This document shows positions 1-8,854 of a DNA stretch of 64,000 bases, in pieces. Position numbers and translations under genes: made by a program. The DNA is from Shewanella cyperi (GTDB taxonomy: Bacteria > Pseudomonadota > Gammaproteobacteria > Enterobacterales > Shewanellaceae): assembly GCF_017354985.1 (NCBI RefSeq), contig NZ_CP071501.1:701501-765500 (forward strand), read 5' to 3'. Every line of letters begins with the position of its first letter. Position 1 is the stretch's first letter. Under the pieces are notes generated by a model. The model did no database searches, had not been told where the DNA came from, and saw nothing but the letters and a program-made list of their open reading frames with translations.

Positions 1-1
1 C

Positions 2-247
2 GGCGAAGAATTTGTGGTGTTTCTTGGCAATACCGACAGCCAGGATGCCATGGTGATCGCCGAACGGATCCGCGCTCAGATCCAAAGTCTGCCATTGCAA
101 ACCCCTGGCCGAGAGATAGCCCTTTCTGTGTCTATCGGTGTTGCCACCCAGAACAACAATCCTACCTTTGAGTCCCTTTACCTGGAAGCGGATCAGGCCC
201 TGTATGAAGCCAAGAGTCAGGGCCGTAACCGGGTTACCTTGCGCTGA
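2..247 (+). CDS. Diguanylate cyclase (GGDEF), C-terminal part only
   Basis: This is the 3' end of a gene that begins before the window. The first complete codons read G-E-E-F, and the single base before them fits the end of a glycine codon, so the fragment starts inside the GG(D/E)EF active-site loop. What follows is the typical end of a GGDEF domain: the SIGVA strand near residue 40 and the closing ALYEAKSQGRN helix. The domain makes cyclic di-GMP from two GTP. Any sensor part lies upstream and cannot be seen. The stop codon overlaps the 3' end of the convergent gene by 14 bases. Confidence 0.9.
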   Translation, partial: GEEFVVFLGNTDSQDAMVIAERIRAQIQSLPLQTPGREIALSVSIGVATQNNNPTFESLYLEADQALYEAKSQGRNRVTLR

Positions 248-1355
248 CTCCGGGTTGCAGCGGTCCACTGGCGCTCTGTCTGGCCCATTGCAGTAATTGC
301 AGATCGGCGCGAATGGCATCCAGGTGACGGCCTTTAACAAAGGCATCGAAGGCTGCCTTGTCCGGTACACAGCTTGGAAACAGGCCGGGGCGGCGGGCGC
401 GCACCTCACCAAAGGGTGGTAACTGCTGGTTATAGCCGACAAAGTATTTGTGTCCCAGGGGCTGCTGCCAGTAATCGCCCCAGTGCAGTTCGGGGCAGCC
501 CGGTACAGCCTCGGCCATGGCGGCCAGGGTGGCACGGGCCAGACTCAGGCGAATACTGTCCACAGAGGCTGCCGGGGTAGCGAGCACGGCACACAGGCCG
601 GCTTGGGGTGCTGCCAAATCGGCGCTGACCGGCCAGTCATCAATCCTGTCGTGAATGGTGAGCACACCGCGAAACCCCCAGCCCAGATAGTCGACCAGGG
701 GGGCGAAGGCACGCTTCCAGGCCACCAGCTTGGGGCCGTGATACACGGGTGCCACGTGGGCCGGAACACTGACATCCTCGGTTAAGTGCATCAGGGCCCC
801 GAGAAAATACCAACGGTAATCATCGCCATAGCGCTCAAAGCCTTGAGTTGCGTTATTCCAGAGCCGCGCCATCGACATGTCGGTGCGACCCTCCAGTGTC
901 AGGGCCGGGTCCTGCTTGTCCGGGCTGAAGAAGTGCCAGTTGTGGACCCGTCTTGCCATGGGAAACAGGGCATCTGCCTCCGGCAGCTTGAGCAGGGGGC
1001 GGGGCAGGGCGGTGGCGCCCTTGTCCATGGCGTGGTTGGCGCTTAACACCTGGCTGGCCCTGCTGTCGTTTGGAACAGTGAGGCCGCTTTGGTAAAAGCT
1101 GTCGCCGGTGCAACTCTCAAACAGGGCCAAGGCCTGGCGCGCCAGCGGCAGGTGGCCTGTGTCCGGGTTATAGGCCAGGGCGGGGGCAGGCAGCATGATT
1201 GTCAGCAATGAGAGCCGCGAGGCTTGCTGCGCTTTTCGCCAAACTACTCGCAAAAAGAGCAGCAGCCGGCCGCTTATTGGCTTGGTCGTGAGTCTTTGCT
1301 TGAAACCAAGCCTGCTGGGGCGCACTTGAACGAGGTGCTCTGGAGAGAGTGGCAT
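234..1355 (-). CDS. Exported zinc-dependent phospholipase C / S1-P1 nuclease-like protein
   Basis: A 373-residue protein with a basic N-terminus and a hydrophobic stretch ending in LPAPALA, which reads as a signal peptide cleaved before YNPDTGH. The core carries HNWHFF and HLTEDVSVPAH. The latter fits the HxxxDxxxPxH metal-binding pattern of the zinc-dependent phospholipase C / S1-P1 nuclease fold. I infer a periplasmic or secreted hydrolase acting on phospholipid or another phosphodiester; the substrate cannot be read. The first ATG is used, but the n-region is long for a signal peptide, so an internal start is possible. It is convergent with the GGDEF gene. Confidence 0.6.
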   Translation of the reverse strand: MPLSPEHLVQVRPSRLGFKQRLTTKPISGRLLLFLRVVWRKAQQASRLSLLTIMLPAPALAYNPDTGHLPLARQALALFESCTGDSFYQSGLTVPNDSRASQVLSANHAMDKGATALPRPLLKLPEADALFPMARRVHNWHFFSPDKQDPALTLEGRTDMSMARLWNNATQGFERYGDDYRWYFLGALMHLTEDVSVPAHVAPVYHGPKLVAWKRAFAPLVDYLGWGFRGVLTIHDRIDDWPVSADLAAPQAGLCAVLATPAASVDSIRLSLARATLAAMAEAVPGCPELHWGDYWQQPLGHKYFVGYNQQLPPFGEVRARRPGLFPSCVPDKAAFDAFVKGRHLDAIRADLQLLQWARQSASGPLQPGVSAR

Positions 1356-1444
1356 GGCACTTCCCTTTATCTATCCGGATTCGCCCAAGAATAACAGCAA
1401 ATGCGGCTTTCGCCTCAGCCCATTTTCATTATGACAACAATGGC

Positions 1445-3010
1445 TTACCACCAGGCGGCGTACAGTCCCGCCAGCACCAGGCACAGGGCCACAGAAGCCA
1501 AGTTAAAGCCGGCGCTGGTGCGGTAGCTCAGGCTGTCCAGATGAATCGCGGCATGGTGATTGTCCCGTGGCCGCTCAATCAGCTTGACCACTGTCACCGC
1601 CACCAGGATGCAGCACAGGAACACCAGTCCCACCCTGTCCATAAAGGGCAACTCAGGCCACAGCAGTTTCAGTGTCAGCGACAGCAACGCCGAGGCGATG
1701 GCGGCGGCCAGCGCCGCATTGGCGGTGGTCTTCTTCCAGAAGAAACCCAGCAAAAAGATGGCCACTATCCCGGGGGTAAAGAAGCCGGTGAATTCCTGTA
1801 TGTACTGGAAGGCCTGATCGAGACGGCCAAGCAAGGGCTCGGCAATCAACACCGCCAGCGAGAGCGACAGCAGCGCCGAGCAGCGCCCCACCCACAACAG
1901 GCGTTTATCGTTGGCATCGGGATGCAGCAGCGGCTGGTAGATATCCAGGGTGAAAATGGTGGCCACGCTGTTGGTCATGGAGCTGACCGAGGAGGCGATG
2001 GCGGCCACCAGGGCGGCAAAGGTGAGTCCGAGCAGGCCCGCCGGTACCAGCTTAAGCATCTCGGGATAAGCCTGGTCCGGCTTGGCCAGATCCGGCAGCA
2101 GCACGGCGGCGGCTATGCCCGGCAGCACCACTATCACAGGCATCAGCAGCTTGAGGAAAGCGGCAAACACCACCCCCTTCTGGGCCTCCTGCAGGTTCTT
2201 CGCCGCCAGCGCCCTCTGGGTGATGTATTGGTTAAAGCCCCAGTAGGAGAAATTCATCACCCACAGGCCACCGAAGAGCACGGACAAGCCCGGCAGATCG
2301 CCGTAGTGGGGATGGTTGCTCGGCAGGATCAGGGTGAACTTGTCCGGCACAGTTTCGAGCAGTGTCCTGGTCCCCGCCAGCACCCCCTGGCCCATGCCTA
2401 TCTTGTCCAGCGCCAGGAAGGACACCAGCAGGCCGCCGACTATCAGCAGCAGCACCTGGATGATGTCGGTGAAGGCCACGGCTCGCAGGCCGCCGTAAAG
2501 GGAATAGCTTAAGGAAAACAGTGCCAGGAACAGCAGCGCCGGCATCAAGCCTATGCCCGTGATTGTGTCCATGGCCAGGGCGCCCAGGTACAGCACAGAG
2601 GTCAGGTTCACCAGCACATAGACCCCGAGCCAAAATACCGCCAGCGTGGTGCGTACCCGCCTGTCGTACCTCTGCTCCAGAAACTGCGGCATGGTGGCGA
2701 TACGCTTTTCGAGGAAGATGGGCAGGAAGAATTTGGCTACCAGGATCAGGGTCAGGGCCGCCATCCACTCGTAGGAGGCGATGGCGAGGCCTATGGCATA
2801 GCCCGAACCCGACATGCCTATCATCTGCTCGGCGGAGATATTGGCGGCTATAAGTGACGCGCCTATCGCCCACCAGGGCAGGCTGTTACCGGCGAGGAAA
2901 TAATCCTGGCTGCTGGTTTGCTGTTTGGCGTCGCGGCGGGATACCCACCAGGCTATGGCTATCAGGGCGACGCAATAGCCGCCGAAGGTGACAAAATCCC
3001 AACTGGACAT
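1445..3010 (-). CDS. Sodium/galactose symporter, SSS family (vSGLT-like)
   Basis: A 521-residue membrane protein with about 13-14 hydrophobic segments, of the solute:sodium symporter family. Residues 55-85 (ANISAEQMIGMSGSGY then SYEW) and the later SSVSSMTNSVATIFTLDIY region match the sodium- and sugar-binding helices of the Vibrio galactose transporter vSGLT. It would import galactose with Na+ across the inner membrane. It is the last gene of a galT-galK-symporter operon, 12 bases after galK, with an AGGAGA ribosome site. The neighbours make galactose the likely substrate; glucose cannot be excluded. Confidence 0.88.
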   Translation of the reverse strand: MSSWDFVTFGGYCVALIAIAWWVSRRDAKQQTSSQDYFLAGNSLPWWAIGASLIAANISAEQMIGMSGSGYAIGLAIASYEWMAALTLILVAKFFLPIFLEKRIATMPQFLEQRYDRRVRTTLAVFWLGVYVLVNLTSVLYLGALAMDTITGIGLMPALLFLALFSLSYSLYGGLRAVAFTDIIQVLLLIVGGLLVSFLALDKIGMGQGVLAGTRTLLETVPDKFTLILPSNHPHYGDLPGLSVLFGGLWVMNFSYWGFNQYITQRALAAKNLQEAQKGVVFAAFLKLLMPVIVVLPGIAAAVLLPDLAKPDQAYPEMLKLVPAGLLGLTFAALVAAIASSVSSMTNSVATIFTLDIYQPLLHPDANDKRLLWVGRCSALLSLSLAVLIAEPLLGRLDQAFQYIQEFTGFFTPGIVAIFLLGFFWKKTTANAALAAAIASALLSLTLKLLWPELPFMDRVGLVFLCCILVAVTVVKLIERPRDNHHAAIHLDSLSYRTSAGFNLASVALCLVLAGLYAAWW

Positions 3011-3022
3011 GGGTCTCTCCTG

Positions 3023-4249
3023 TTAACAGTGTTCGAGCAAGTGGGCCCCGCCGACCACGGCCGGGGTGTAAAAGTCGGCATTGAGGCCGGTTTGGGCCGG
3101 GTATTCCCGGTTGATAAGCGACCGGGCCTCGGGCAGCAGCTCCCTGGGCAACAGGGACACCACGCAGCCACCGAAGCCGCCGCCGGTCATTCGGGCGCCG
3201 CCGCGAGTACCTGCGACCGAGTCCAGCAGTTGCACCAAGAGATCTATCTGGGGGCAGGTTATCTGGAACAGATCCCGCATCGAGGCATGACTGGCTGCCA
3301 TCAGGGCCTTGATGGCAGCCCTGTCATCCCTGGCAAAGGCCCGCGCCAGTGCCTGGGTGCGGCGGTTCTCTCCCAGCACATGGCCGGCGCGCATGCCGGG
3401 CAATTGCGGCAATTGACCTATGGCTTCACCGAGGGCCGACTCATCCAGATCCCTGAGGCTGGTCAACCCCAGGAGGTTGGCCGCCTCGCGGCACTGTTGG
3501 CGCCGCAGGTTGTATTCGCTGTCCACCAGGCCGCGGCGGACGTTGGAATTGACGATAAGCAGCGACAGCTCCCGGGGCAGGGCCACAGGGCTCAGGCTGT
3601 TGTCGCGGCAATCGATAAGGCTGGCGTGGCCGGCAACGGCGGCGGCGGAGATCAGCTGATCCATGATGCCGCAGGCGCAGCCGACGAAATCGTTTTCGGC
3701 CATCTGGCCGAGCCGGGCCAGCTCGGCGGGAGGCAATTGCACCCCGATAAGCGCCGTCAGTGCCAGCAGCAGGGCGATTTCCAGCGCCGCCGAGGAACTG
3801 AGTCCTGCGCCCTGGGGCACATCCCCCAGAATCATCAGCTCGCAGCCGGGCAGCTCCAGCCCGCTCCGGGCGAGCACCTGGAACACGGCCCTGACATAAC
3901 GACCCCAGCCTGGCCCTGGAGTGGCCTCGGGAGCGCTTAAGTCGAAGCTCTCTTGCTCGCCCGGGTAGTTGAGCGCCAGCACCTGCACCTTGCGATCCCG
4001 CCGCGGCCGCACCGCCACCAGGGTATGAAAATCGATGGCGCAGGGCAGCACGAAGCCCTGGTTATAGTCAGTGTGCTCGCCGATGAGATTAACCCGCCCC
4101 GGCGCCTGCGCCACCAGGCTCGGCGGCCTGCCGAAGGCGGCGGCAAAGGCCCGGCTCAGCACCTGGCTGTTCTGGTACTGGCTGCTCTGGTACTGGCTGC
4201 TCTGGTACTGGCCCTTGCCAGTGGTCTGGTCTGCAACTGCCAGTGTCAT
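3023..4249 (-). CDS. galK: Galactokinase
   Basis: A 408-residue GHMP-family kinase that phosphorylates galactose to galactose-1-phosphate with ATP, the first committed Leloir step. It carries the galactokinase signature PGRVNLIGEHTDYNQG near residue 50, the ATP loop GAGLSSSAALE near 150, and GGFGG near the C-terminus. It is some 25 residues longer than usual because of an N-terminal extension containing three in-frame copies of a Q-Y-Q-x-S unit. The start overlaps the galT stop (ATGA), implying translational coupling. A GGAG site lies 8 bases upstream. Confidence 0.96.
   Translation of the reverse strand: MTLAVADQTTGKGQYQSSQYQSSQYQNSQVLSRAFAAAFGRPPSLVAQAPGRVNLIGEHTDYNQGFVLPCAIDFHTLVAVRPRRDRKVQVLALNYPGEQESFDLSAPEATPGPGWGRYVRAVFQVLARSGLELPGCELMILGDVPQGAGLSSSAALEIALLLALTALIGVQLPPAELARLGQMAENDFVGCACGIMDQLISAAAVAGHASLIDCRDNSLSPVALPRELSLLIVNSNVRRGLVDSEYNLRRQQCREAANLLGLTSLRDLDESALGEAIGQLPQLPGMRAGHVLGENRRTQALARAFARDDRAAIKALMAASHASMRDLFQITCPQIDLLVQLLDSVAGTRGGARMTGGGFGGCVVSLLPRELLPEARSLINREYPAQTGLNADFYTPAVVGGAHLLEHC
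4163..4211 (-). repeat. 15-bp tandem repeat inside galK
   Basis: Three 15-bp units (4163-4177, 4178-4192, 4193-4207) plus a partial fourth. They encode repeats of Q-Y-Q-(S/N)-S in the non-conserved N-terminus of GalK. Units two and three are identical and unit one differs by a single base, which suggests recent slippage or duplication. Because the unit is a multiple of three, copy-number change keeps the frame. Confidence 0.9.
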
Positions 4250-5376
4250 GATCTGTCTCCGAAAGTCGGCTCTTTAAGCAAGTAGTGTTGTGTCGGCTGT
4301 TGCCGCAGCAGGGCGGCGGCCTGCTCGGGCGTCAGATCCCGCTGGGATTCCGCCAGCATCTCGTAGCCGACCATGAATTTGCGCACGCTGGCGGAGCGCA
4401 GCAGCGGCGGATAGAAGTGGCAGTGCAACTGCCAGTGGCCCTGGTCTTGGCCGTCGAAGGGGGCGCCGTGCCAACCCATGCTGTAGGGGAAGGGGGTCTG
4501 GAACAGGTTGTCGTAACGCACGCACAGTTCAGTCAACAGTGCCGCCAGGCTGCTGCGCTGGGAAGTGGTCAGCTCGGGCATGCGTTGCACCGCAAAGCGC
4601 GGCAACACCAGGGTCTCGAAGGGCCAGCAGGCCCAGTAGGGCACCAGCGCCAGCCAATCCTGGTTGTGGCACACCAGGCGTTGCTGCGCCTGCCATTCGC
4701 GCTCGGCGTAGTCCAGCAACAGCTTGCTGCCATGGTCGTCGGTGTAGTGGCGCTGCTGTTGATCTTCCCGGGCCACCAGGGTCGGCAGCCGGTCGCTGGC
4801 CCAGATTTGCCCGTGTGGATGGGGATTGGAACAGCCGTTGATGGCGCCTTTATTTTCAAACACCTGCACCCAGAGGTACTCCTGCCCCAGACGCTGGTAT
4901 TCGTTACACCAGGTGTCTATCAGGGCGGCGACTTTTTGCTGGCCCAGAGTGGCCAGGGTGGCGCTGTGGGATTCGCTGTAGCAGATGACCCGGCTCAGAC
5001 CGCGGACGCTGTCGCTGGCAAACAGGGGATCCTGTGCTGTGTCCTGTGACTGCTGCGCCGCGCCGTCTGGCTTTAACGCAGCACCGTCCGGTTTAAGCGC
5101 CGGAAAGTCATTGTCGAACACCCAGGGGCCGCGGTAGTCGGGGTTATTGGCGCCCTGAATGCGGCGGTTGCCGGGGCACAGGTAACAGCCGGCATCGTGC
5201 TCCGGCAGCCTCTCCCGGGCCGGGGGTTCTTCCAGTCCCTGCCAGGGGCGCTTGGCCCTGTGGGGTGACACCAGCACCCAGTCACCGCTCAGGGGATTGC
5301 GGCGCCTGTGTGGCTGCTCGTTCTGATCAAATTCCTGGTTAACATTGGGGTCAACATCGGGGGCAAAGTCGGTCAT
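4246..5376 (-). CDS. galT: Galactose-1-phosphate uridylyltransferase
   Basis: A 376-residue enzyme exchanging UMP between UDP-glucose and galactose-1-phosphate. It has the zinc-site CYLCPGN near residue 65, the active-site NPHPHGQIWA with the nucleophilic histidine near 180, and the C-terminal metal-site HCHFYPPLLRS. It is about 28 residues longer than E. coli GalT. Part of the excess is a duplicated A-L-K-P-D-G-A segment near residue 95, encoded by two 21-bp units at about 5059-5101. It is the first gene of the galT-galK-symporter operon and is divergent from the TonB receptor gene. No galE or galM is in the window. Confidence 0.96.
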   Translation of the reverse strand: MTDFAPDVDPNVNQEFDQNEQPHRRRNPLSGDWVLVSPHRAKRPWQGLEEPPARERLPEHDAGCYLCPGNRRIQGANNPDYRGPWVFDNDFPALKPDGAALKPDGAAQQSQDTAQDPLFASDSVRGLSRVICYSESHSATLATLGQQKVAALIDTWCNEYQRLGQEYLWVQVFENKGAINGCSNPHPHGQIWASDRLPTLVAREDQQQRHYTDDHGSKLLLDYAEREWQAQQRLVCHNQDWLALVPYWACWPFETLVLPRFAVQRMPELTTSQRSSLAALLTELCVRYDNLFQTPFPYSMGWHGAPFDGQDQGHWQLHCHFYPPLLRSASVRKFMVGYEMLAESQRDLTPEQAAALLRQQPTQHYLLKEPTFGDRS

Positions 5377-5820
5377 GGCTGCTCAAACTTGTGGCGGATT
5401 GCGAATGGCCAGAAGTTAGCCCCGGGCTTTTATCAGCGTCAACGACAGTCGCGGCTTAGGTGACTAAACGGGAATACAAAGTTAATAAGCAATAGTTTCA
5501 GTTAGTTGTGCCAAGAGTCGCCGAGTCTTGGCGGGGCAGAAAGCGGGAAACAATGGCGTGAAATACGGAAGGGGGCGCCGGGGCCCGTTTTGCAACACTT
5601 TTGTTACAAGGAGGCGATTTTGGCCAGAGAGCGGCCTTAGTTTTCAAGAAGCAGGGCTTGGGATTGCGGAAGAGATGCGTCTTGGCCAGGAGGATAAATG
5701 GGGGGCTTTGGCGCGCCGTTGGCCTGCCGGGCACAGTTCCCATTCTTGTTCATACCCGTTGCCGGTGGTCGCCAAGGGCGCGGTGCGGGCGTAACGGCTC
5801 TAGGCTTATGAGGCAATAAC
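5377..5820. promoter_or_regulatory. Divergent control region between galT and the TonB receptor
   Basis: This 444-base gap separates the two divergent galactoside transcription units and should hold both promoters. The clearest structure is an inverted repeat at 5510-5532 with arms GCCAAGA and TCTTGGC separated by 9 bases. It has no T-run, so it looks more like an operator than a terminator. The nearby AraC/MelR-like protein is one candidate binder, but its family usually prefers direct repeats. No strong -35/-10 pair was found. ORFs in this gap look like noise. Confidence 0.35.
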
Positions 5821-8613
5821 ATGAAGAAATCCTATTTGGCACTGCTCATTGGTGCCGCCCTGGCGCTGCCGGCGTACGCGGCGGATGAAACCAGCAAGGA
5901 AACCGGCAAGACCCAGGATGAAACCGCCACCACGACCGAACCTGTGGAGCAGGTCGATGAGGTGATTACCGTGCGCGGTATTCGCAGCAGCCTCAAGGAA
6001 GGGCAGGAAATCAAAAAGTTGGCCGACAACGTGGTGGACGCCATAGTCGCAGAGGACATAGGCAAGTTCCCCGATGAAAACGTCGCCGAAGCCCTGCAGC
6101 GCATCCCAGGCGTCAGCGTCACCCGGGTCAACGGTGAAGGCCAGACTGTGACAGTGCGCGGCCTGACCGGCAACTACAACATCACCACACTCAACGGCCG
6201 CAAACTGGCGTCGGACAACGCCAGCCGCGACTTCAACTATGACGTGATTGCCTCTGAGCTTATCAGCGGTATCCAGGTGCACAAGACGCCCCAGGGCCAT
6301 CTGCCCGAGGGCGGCATAGGCGCCGTGGTCAATGTCAGCACGGCGCGGCCGCTGGACATAGGCGAGTTCGCCATGGTGGGCTCGGTCCGCGGTGCCTACA
6401 ACGAGCGCTCCGAAAGCCTGGACCCCCGCGCCTCATTTATGATCAGCGACACCTTCAACGACGACACCCTGGGGATACTGCTGTCTTTGACCCACTCCAG
6501 CTACACCAACCGCCACGACAGCTACCAGGCCTGGTCCTTCCACGAGCGCGATGTGGACTTGGGCGGCGACGGCACAGTGGACTACAGCGGCGTGCGCTTC
6601 CCAGGTTATGCCCAGCTGACCACCTATGAGGATCAGCGCGATCGTACCGGTGGCACCTTCGCCCTACAATGGCGTCCCCAGGATAACCTGGACATCACAC
6701 TCGACGGTCTCTACAGCGTCTACGACATAGACTCCCACGGCCGCCAGTTGTCTGTGGTGACCTACTCAGAGCCCTGGCTGCCGGCCGCCAACGGCAACTA
6801 CACCGACGTGCATGTGGGCACCGATGGCTGGGCCGAGGATCTGGCCTGGGAAGGCCCGGCGCTGATGGACATAGTGGACACCCGGGATCCGCGCCGCAAC
6901 ACCACCTATCAGGTGGGGCTGAACTTTAACTGGATGCTCGACGACCTGACCCTGGTACTGGACATGGCCCATTCGGAGGCCAAGAACGAAAACAACGGCG
7001 ACAACAAGTACGTGGTGGCCCGCACCGGCGTCAATGCCGCCCGCATCGACTGGAACACGGGCAATGCGGTGCCGGATATCCAGCTGTCGGAAGAGGTGAC
7101 CCCGGACAAGGTATTCGGCGCCTGGTATACCAACACCGACGGCACAGGAGTGGAAGATGCCACCAGCAGCATCACCTTTGACGGCACCTGGGAGCGTGAC
7201 GGCCTGTTCAGCAAGCTGTTCTTCGGCGCCGGTTACAACAGCCAGGAGAAGCAGCGTACCACCTTCAGATCCCGCAACCCGTCGATCTTCGCCGGGGAAA
7301 ACCTCGACAAGGTCAACGCCGACGCCTCCCATCTGGTGAACTTCTATGGCCACGAATGGTGGCAGCTGCCATCCAGCGTCATGTTGCCGGGCAATGTCAG
7401 CAACTTTATGGGCAGCACGGATGCCGACATTCCCGCCAACTGGGCGGCGATAGATCTCGACGGCCTGTACGACTTCCTGCGGGAGCTGGATCCCGTCTCG
7501 GCGGATCTGCTCAACACCGACGTGTACCTGTCCGAGTCCTTCACCATCAAGGAAGAGATACTGCACGCCTATGTTGAGACCAATCTGGAAGACAGCCTGT
7601 TCGATATGCCCTTCCTGCTGAACCTGGGGCTGCGCTATGCCCAGACCCGGGTGACCTCCAGCGGCTACAGCCAGAACATTCACAAGCTGAAATTCGGCCC
7701 AGACGGTGAGCCTGTGGATGACAGCTGGAAGGAGACCCAGCCGGTGTCCGAGGACTACAGCTACGGCGACTGGCTGCCGAGCATGAACTTCAAGCTGTCG
7801 CTGACCGACGAGCTGGTGTTCCGCACCTCGCTGTCCCAGGTGATTTCCCGTCCGTCGCTGTGGGAGCTGTCGCCCTATACCTCGATCAATATTGAGCCCA
7901 ACGAGCAGGGGGTGCGCAGTTACTCCATGTCGGTGCCGGATCTCAAGCCCTATACCGCCGATCAGTGGGATACGGCGCTGGAATGGTACTACTCCGATGA
8001 AGGCACCCTGGCCTTTGCCACCTTCTACAAGGAAGTGGCCAGCTTTATCAAGTGGGACAAGACCCAGGAAGAGATAGACGGTCAGCCGTTCGAGGTGTGG
8101 AAGCCCTACAACGACGACAGCAAGAAGGCGCTGATCCGCGGCCTGGAGGTGGCCTGGCTGCAAACCTTCGACGAACTGTTGCCGGAGTATCTGGCCGGTT
8201 TCGGGGTCCAGGCCAACTACACCTACAACGACAGCGTCTCGGGTGAAAAGGATGACGAGGGCAAGGACAAGCCGTTCCGCGGTCTGTCTGATCACCAGTA
8301 CAATCTGGTGGCCTTCTACGAGAAGGATGGGCTGGAGGCGCGCATCGCCTACAACTATCGCTCCGGCTACACCGCCTGGGACAACTGGTCCAGGACCGCG
8401 GACGGCTGGATCTCGGAGCCCGTGAAGGCCAACCCCTTCAGCTGGCTGGATCTTAGCGCCAGCTACGCCATCAACGATCACTTCACCCTGACCGCGGATG
8501 TCAGCAACCTGCAGGATAAGGTGGACTCCCACTATCTGGGGGACCCGTCCCATATCCAGTACGCTGCCACCTATGGTCGCCGTTTCTCCCTGGGGATCCG
8601 TGCCAGTTTCTGA
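5821..8613 (+). CDS. TonB-dependent outer-membrane receptor, probably for galactosides
   Basis: A 930-residue receptor with a signal peptide ending PAYA. A plug domain spans roughly residues 45-175 (TVRGIRSSL, LQRIPGVSVTRVNGEGQTVTVRG) and the rest is a long barrel ending in the expected terminal phenylalanine (GIRASF). The plug resembles the large carbohydrate-linked TonB receptors of Xanthomonas, Caulobacter and Shewanella (the TIGR01782 type). It would import an oligosaccharide with energy from TonB-ExbBD. Lying between galT/galK and a MelR-like regulator and a GH97 enzyme, it probably takes alpha-galactosides. A terminator follows at 8665. Confidence 0.9.
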   Translation: MKKSYLALLIGAALALPAYAADETSKETGKTQDETATTTEPVEQVDEVITVRGIRSSLKEGQEIKKLADNVVDAIVAEDIGKFPDENVAEALQRIPGVSVTRVNGEGQTVTVRGLTGNYNITTLNGRKLASDNASRDFNYDVIASELISGIQVHKTPQGHLPEGGIGAVVNVSTARPLDIGEFAMVGSVRGAYNERSESLDPRASFMISDTFNDDTLGILLSLTHSSYTNRHDSYQAWSFHERDVDLGGDGTVDYSGVRFPGYAQLTTYEDQRDRTGGTFALQWRPQDNLDITLDGLYSVYDIDSHGRQLSVVTYSEPWLPAANGNYTDVHVGTDGWAEDLAWEGPALMDIVDTRDPRRNTTYQVGLNFNWMLDDLTLVLDMAHSEAKNENNGDNKYVVARTGVNAARIDWNTGNAVPDIQLSEEVTPDKVFGAWYTNTDGTGVEDATSSITFDGTWERDGLFSKLFFGAGYNSQEKQRTTFRSRNPSIFAGENLDKVNADASHLVNFYGHEWWQLPSSVMLPGNVSNFMGSTDADIPANWAAIDLDGLYDFLRELDPVSADLLNTDVYLSESFTIKEEILHAYVETNLEDSLFDMPFLLNLGLRYAQTRVTSSGYSQNIHKLKFGPDGEPVDDSWKETQPVSEDYSYGDWLPSMNFKLSLTDELVFRTSLSQVISRPSLWELSPYTSINIEPNEQGVRSYSMSVPDLKPYTADQWDTALEWYYSDEGTLAFATFYKEVASFIKWDKTQEEIDGQPFEVWKPYNDDSKKALIRGLEVAWLQTFDELLPEYLAGFGVQANYTYNDSVSGEKDDEGKDKPFRGLSDHQYNLVAFYEKDGLEARIAYNYRSGYTAWDNWSRTADGWISEPVKANPFSWLDLSASYAINDHFTLTADVSNLQDKVDSHYLGDPSHIQYAATYGRRFSLGIRASF

Positions 8614-8664
8614 TGCTGTTTCCCCGTCGCCGGGCGGCGGGGCCAGTCAGGCATAGCCCTTGTT

Positions 8665-8688
8665 GGACCGCAGTTGCGGTCCTTTTTT
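8665..8688 (+). terminator. Rho-independent terminator after the TonB receptor
   Basis: An 8-bp stem (GGACCGCA pairing with TGCGGTCC) with a very short loop, followed by six T. It lies 52 bases after the receptor stop. Confidence 0.85.
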
Positions 8689-8854
8689 ATGCGCCCGGCT
8701 TTTAACGCCCCCGCCTTGTTGGGATGGCTGTAAGTGGCCCGGCATTCCAGCCTTCCCGTTTCCTTGACTTTGATTCCCGAAAACTCAGCTTTGGCTTGAG
8801 CTGTTTGCATGCAATATTTAATATCCTTTGTCATTAGGTGAGGAGGACAAACCC

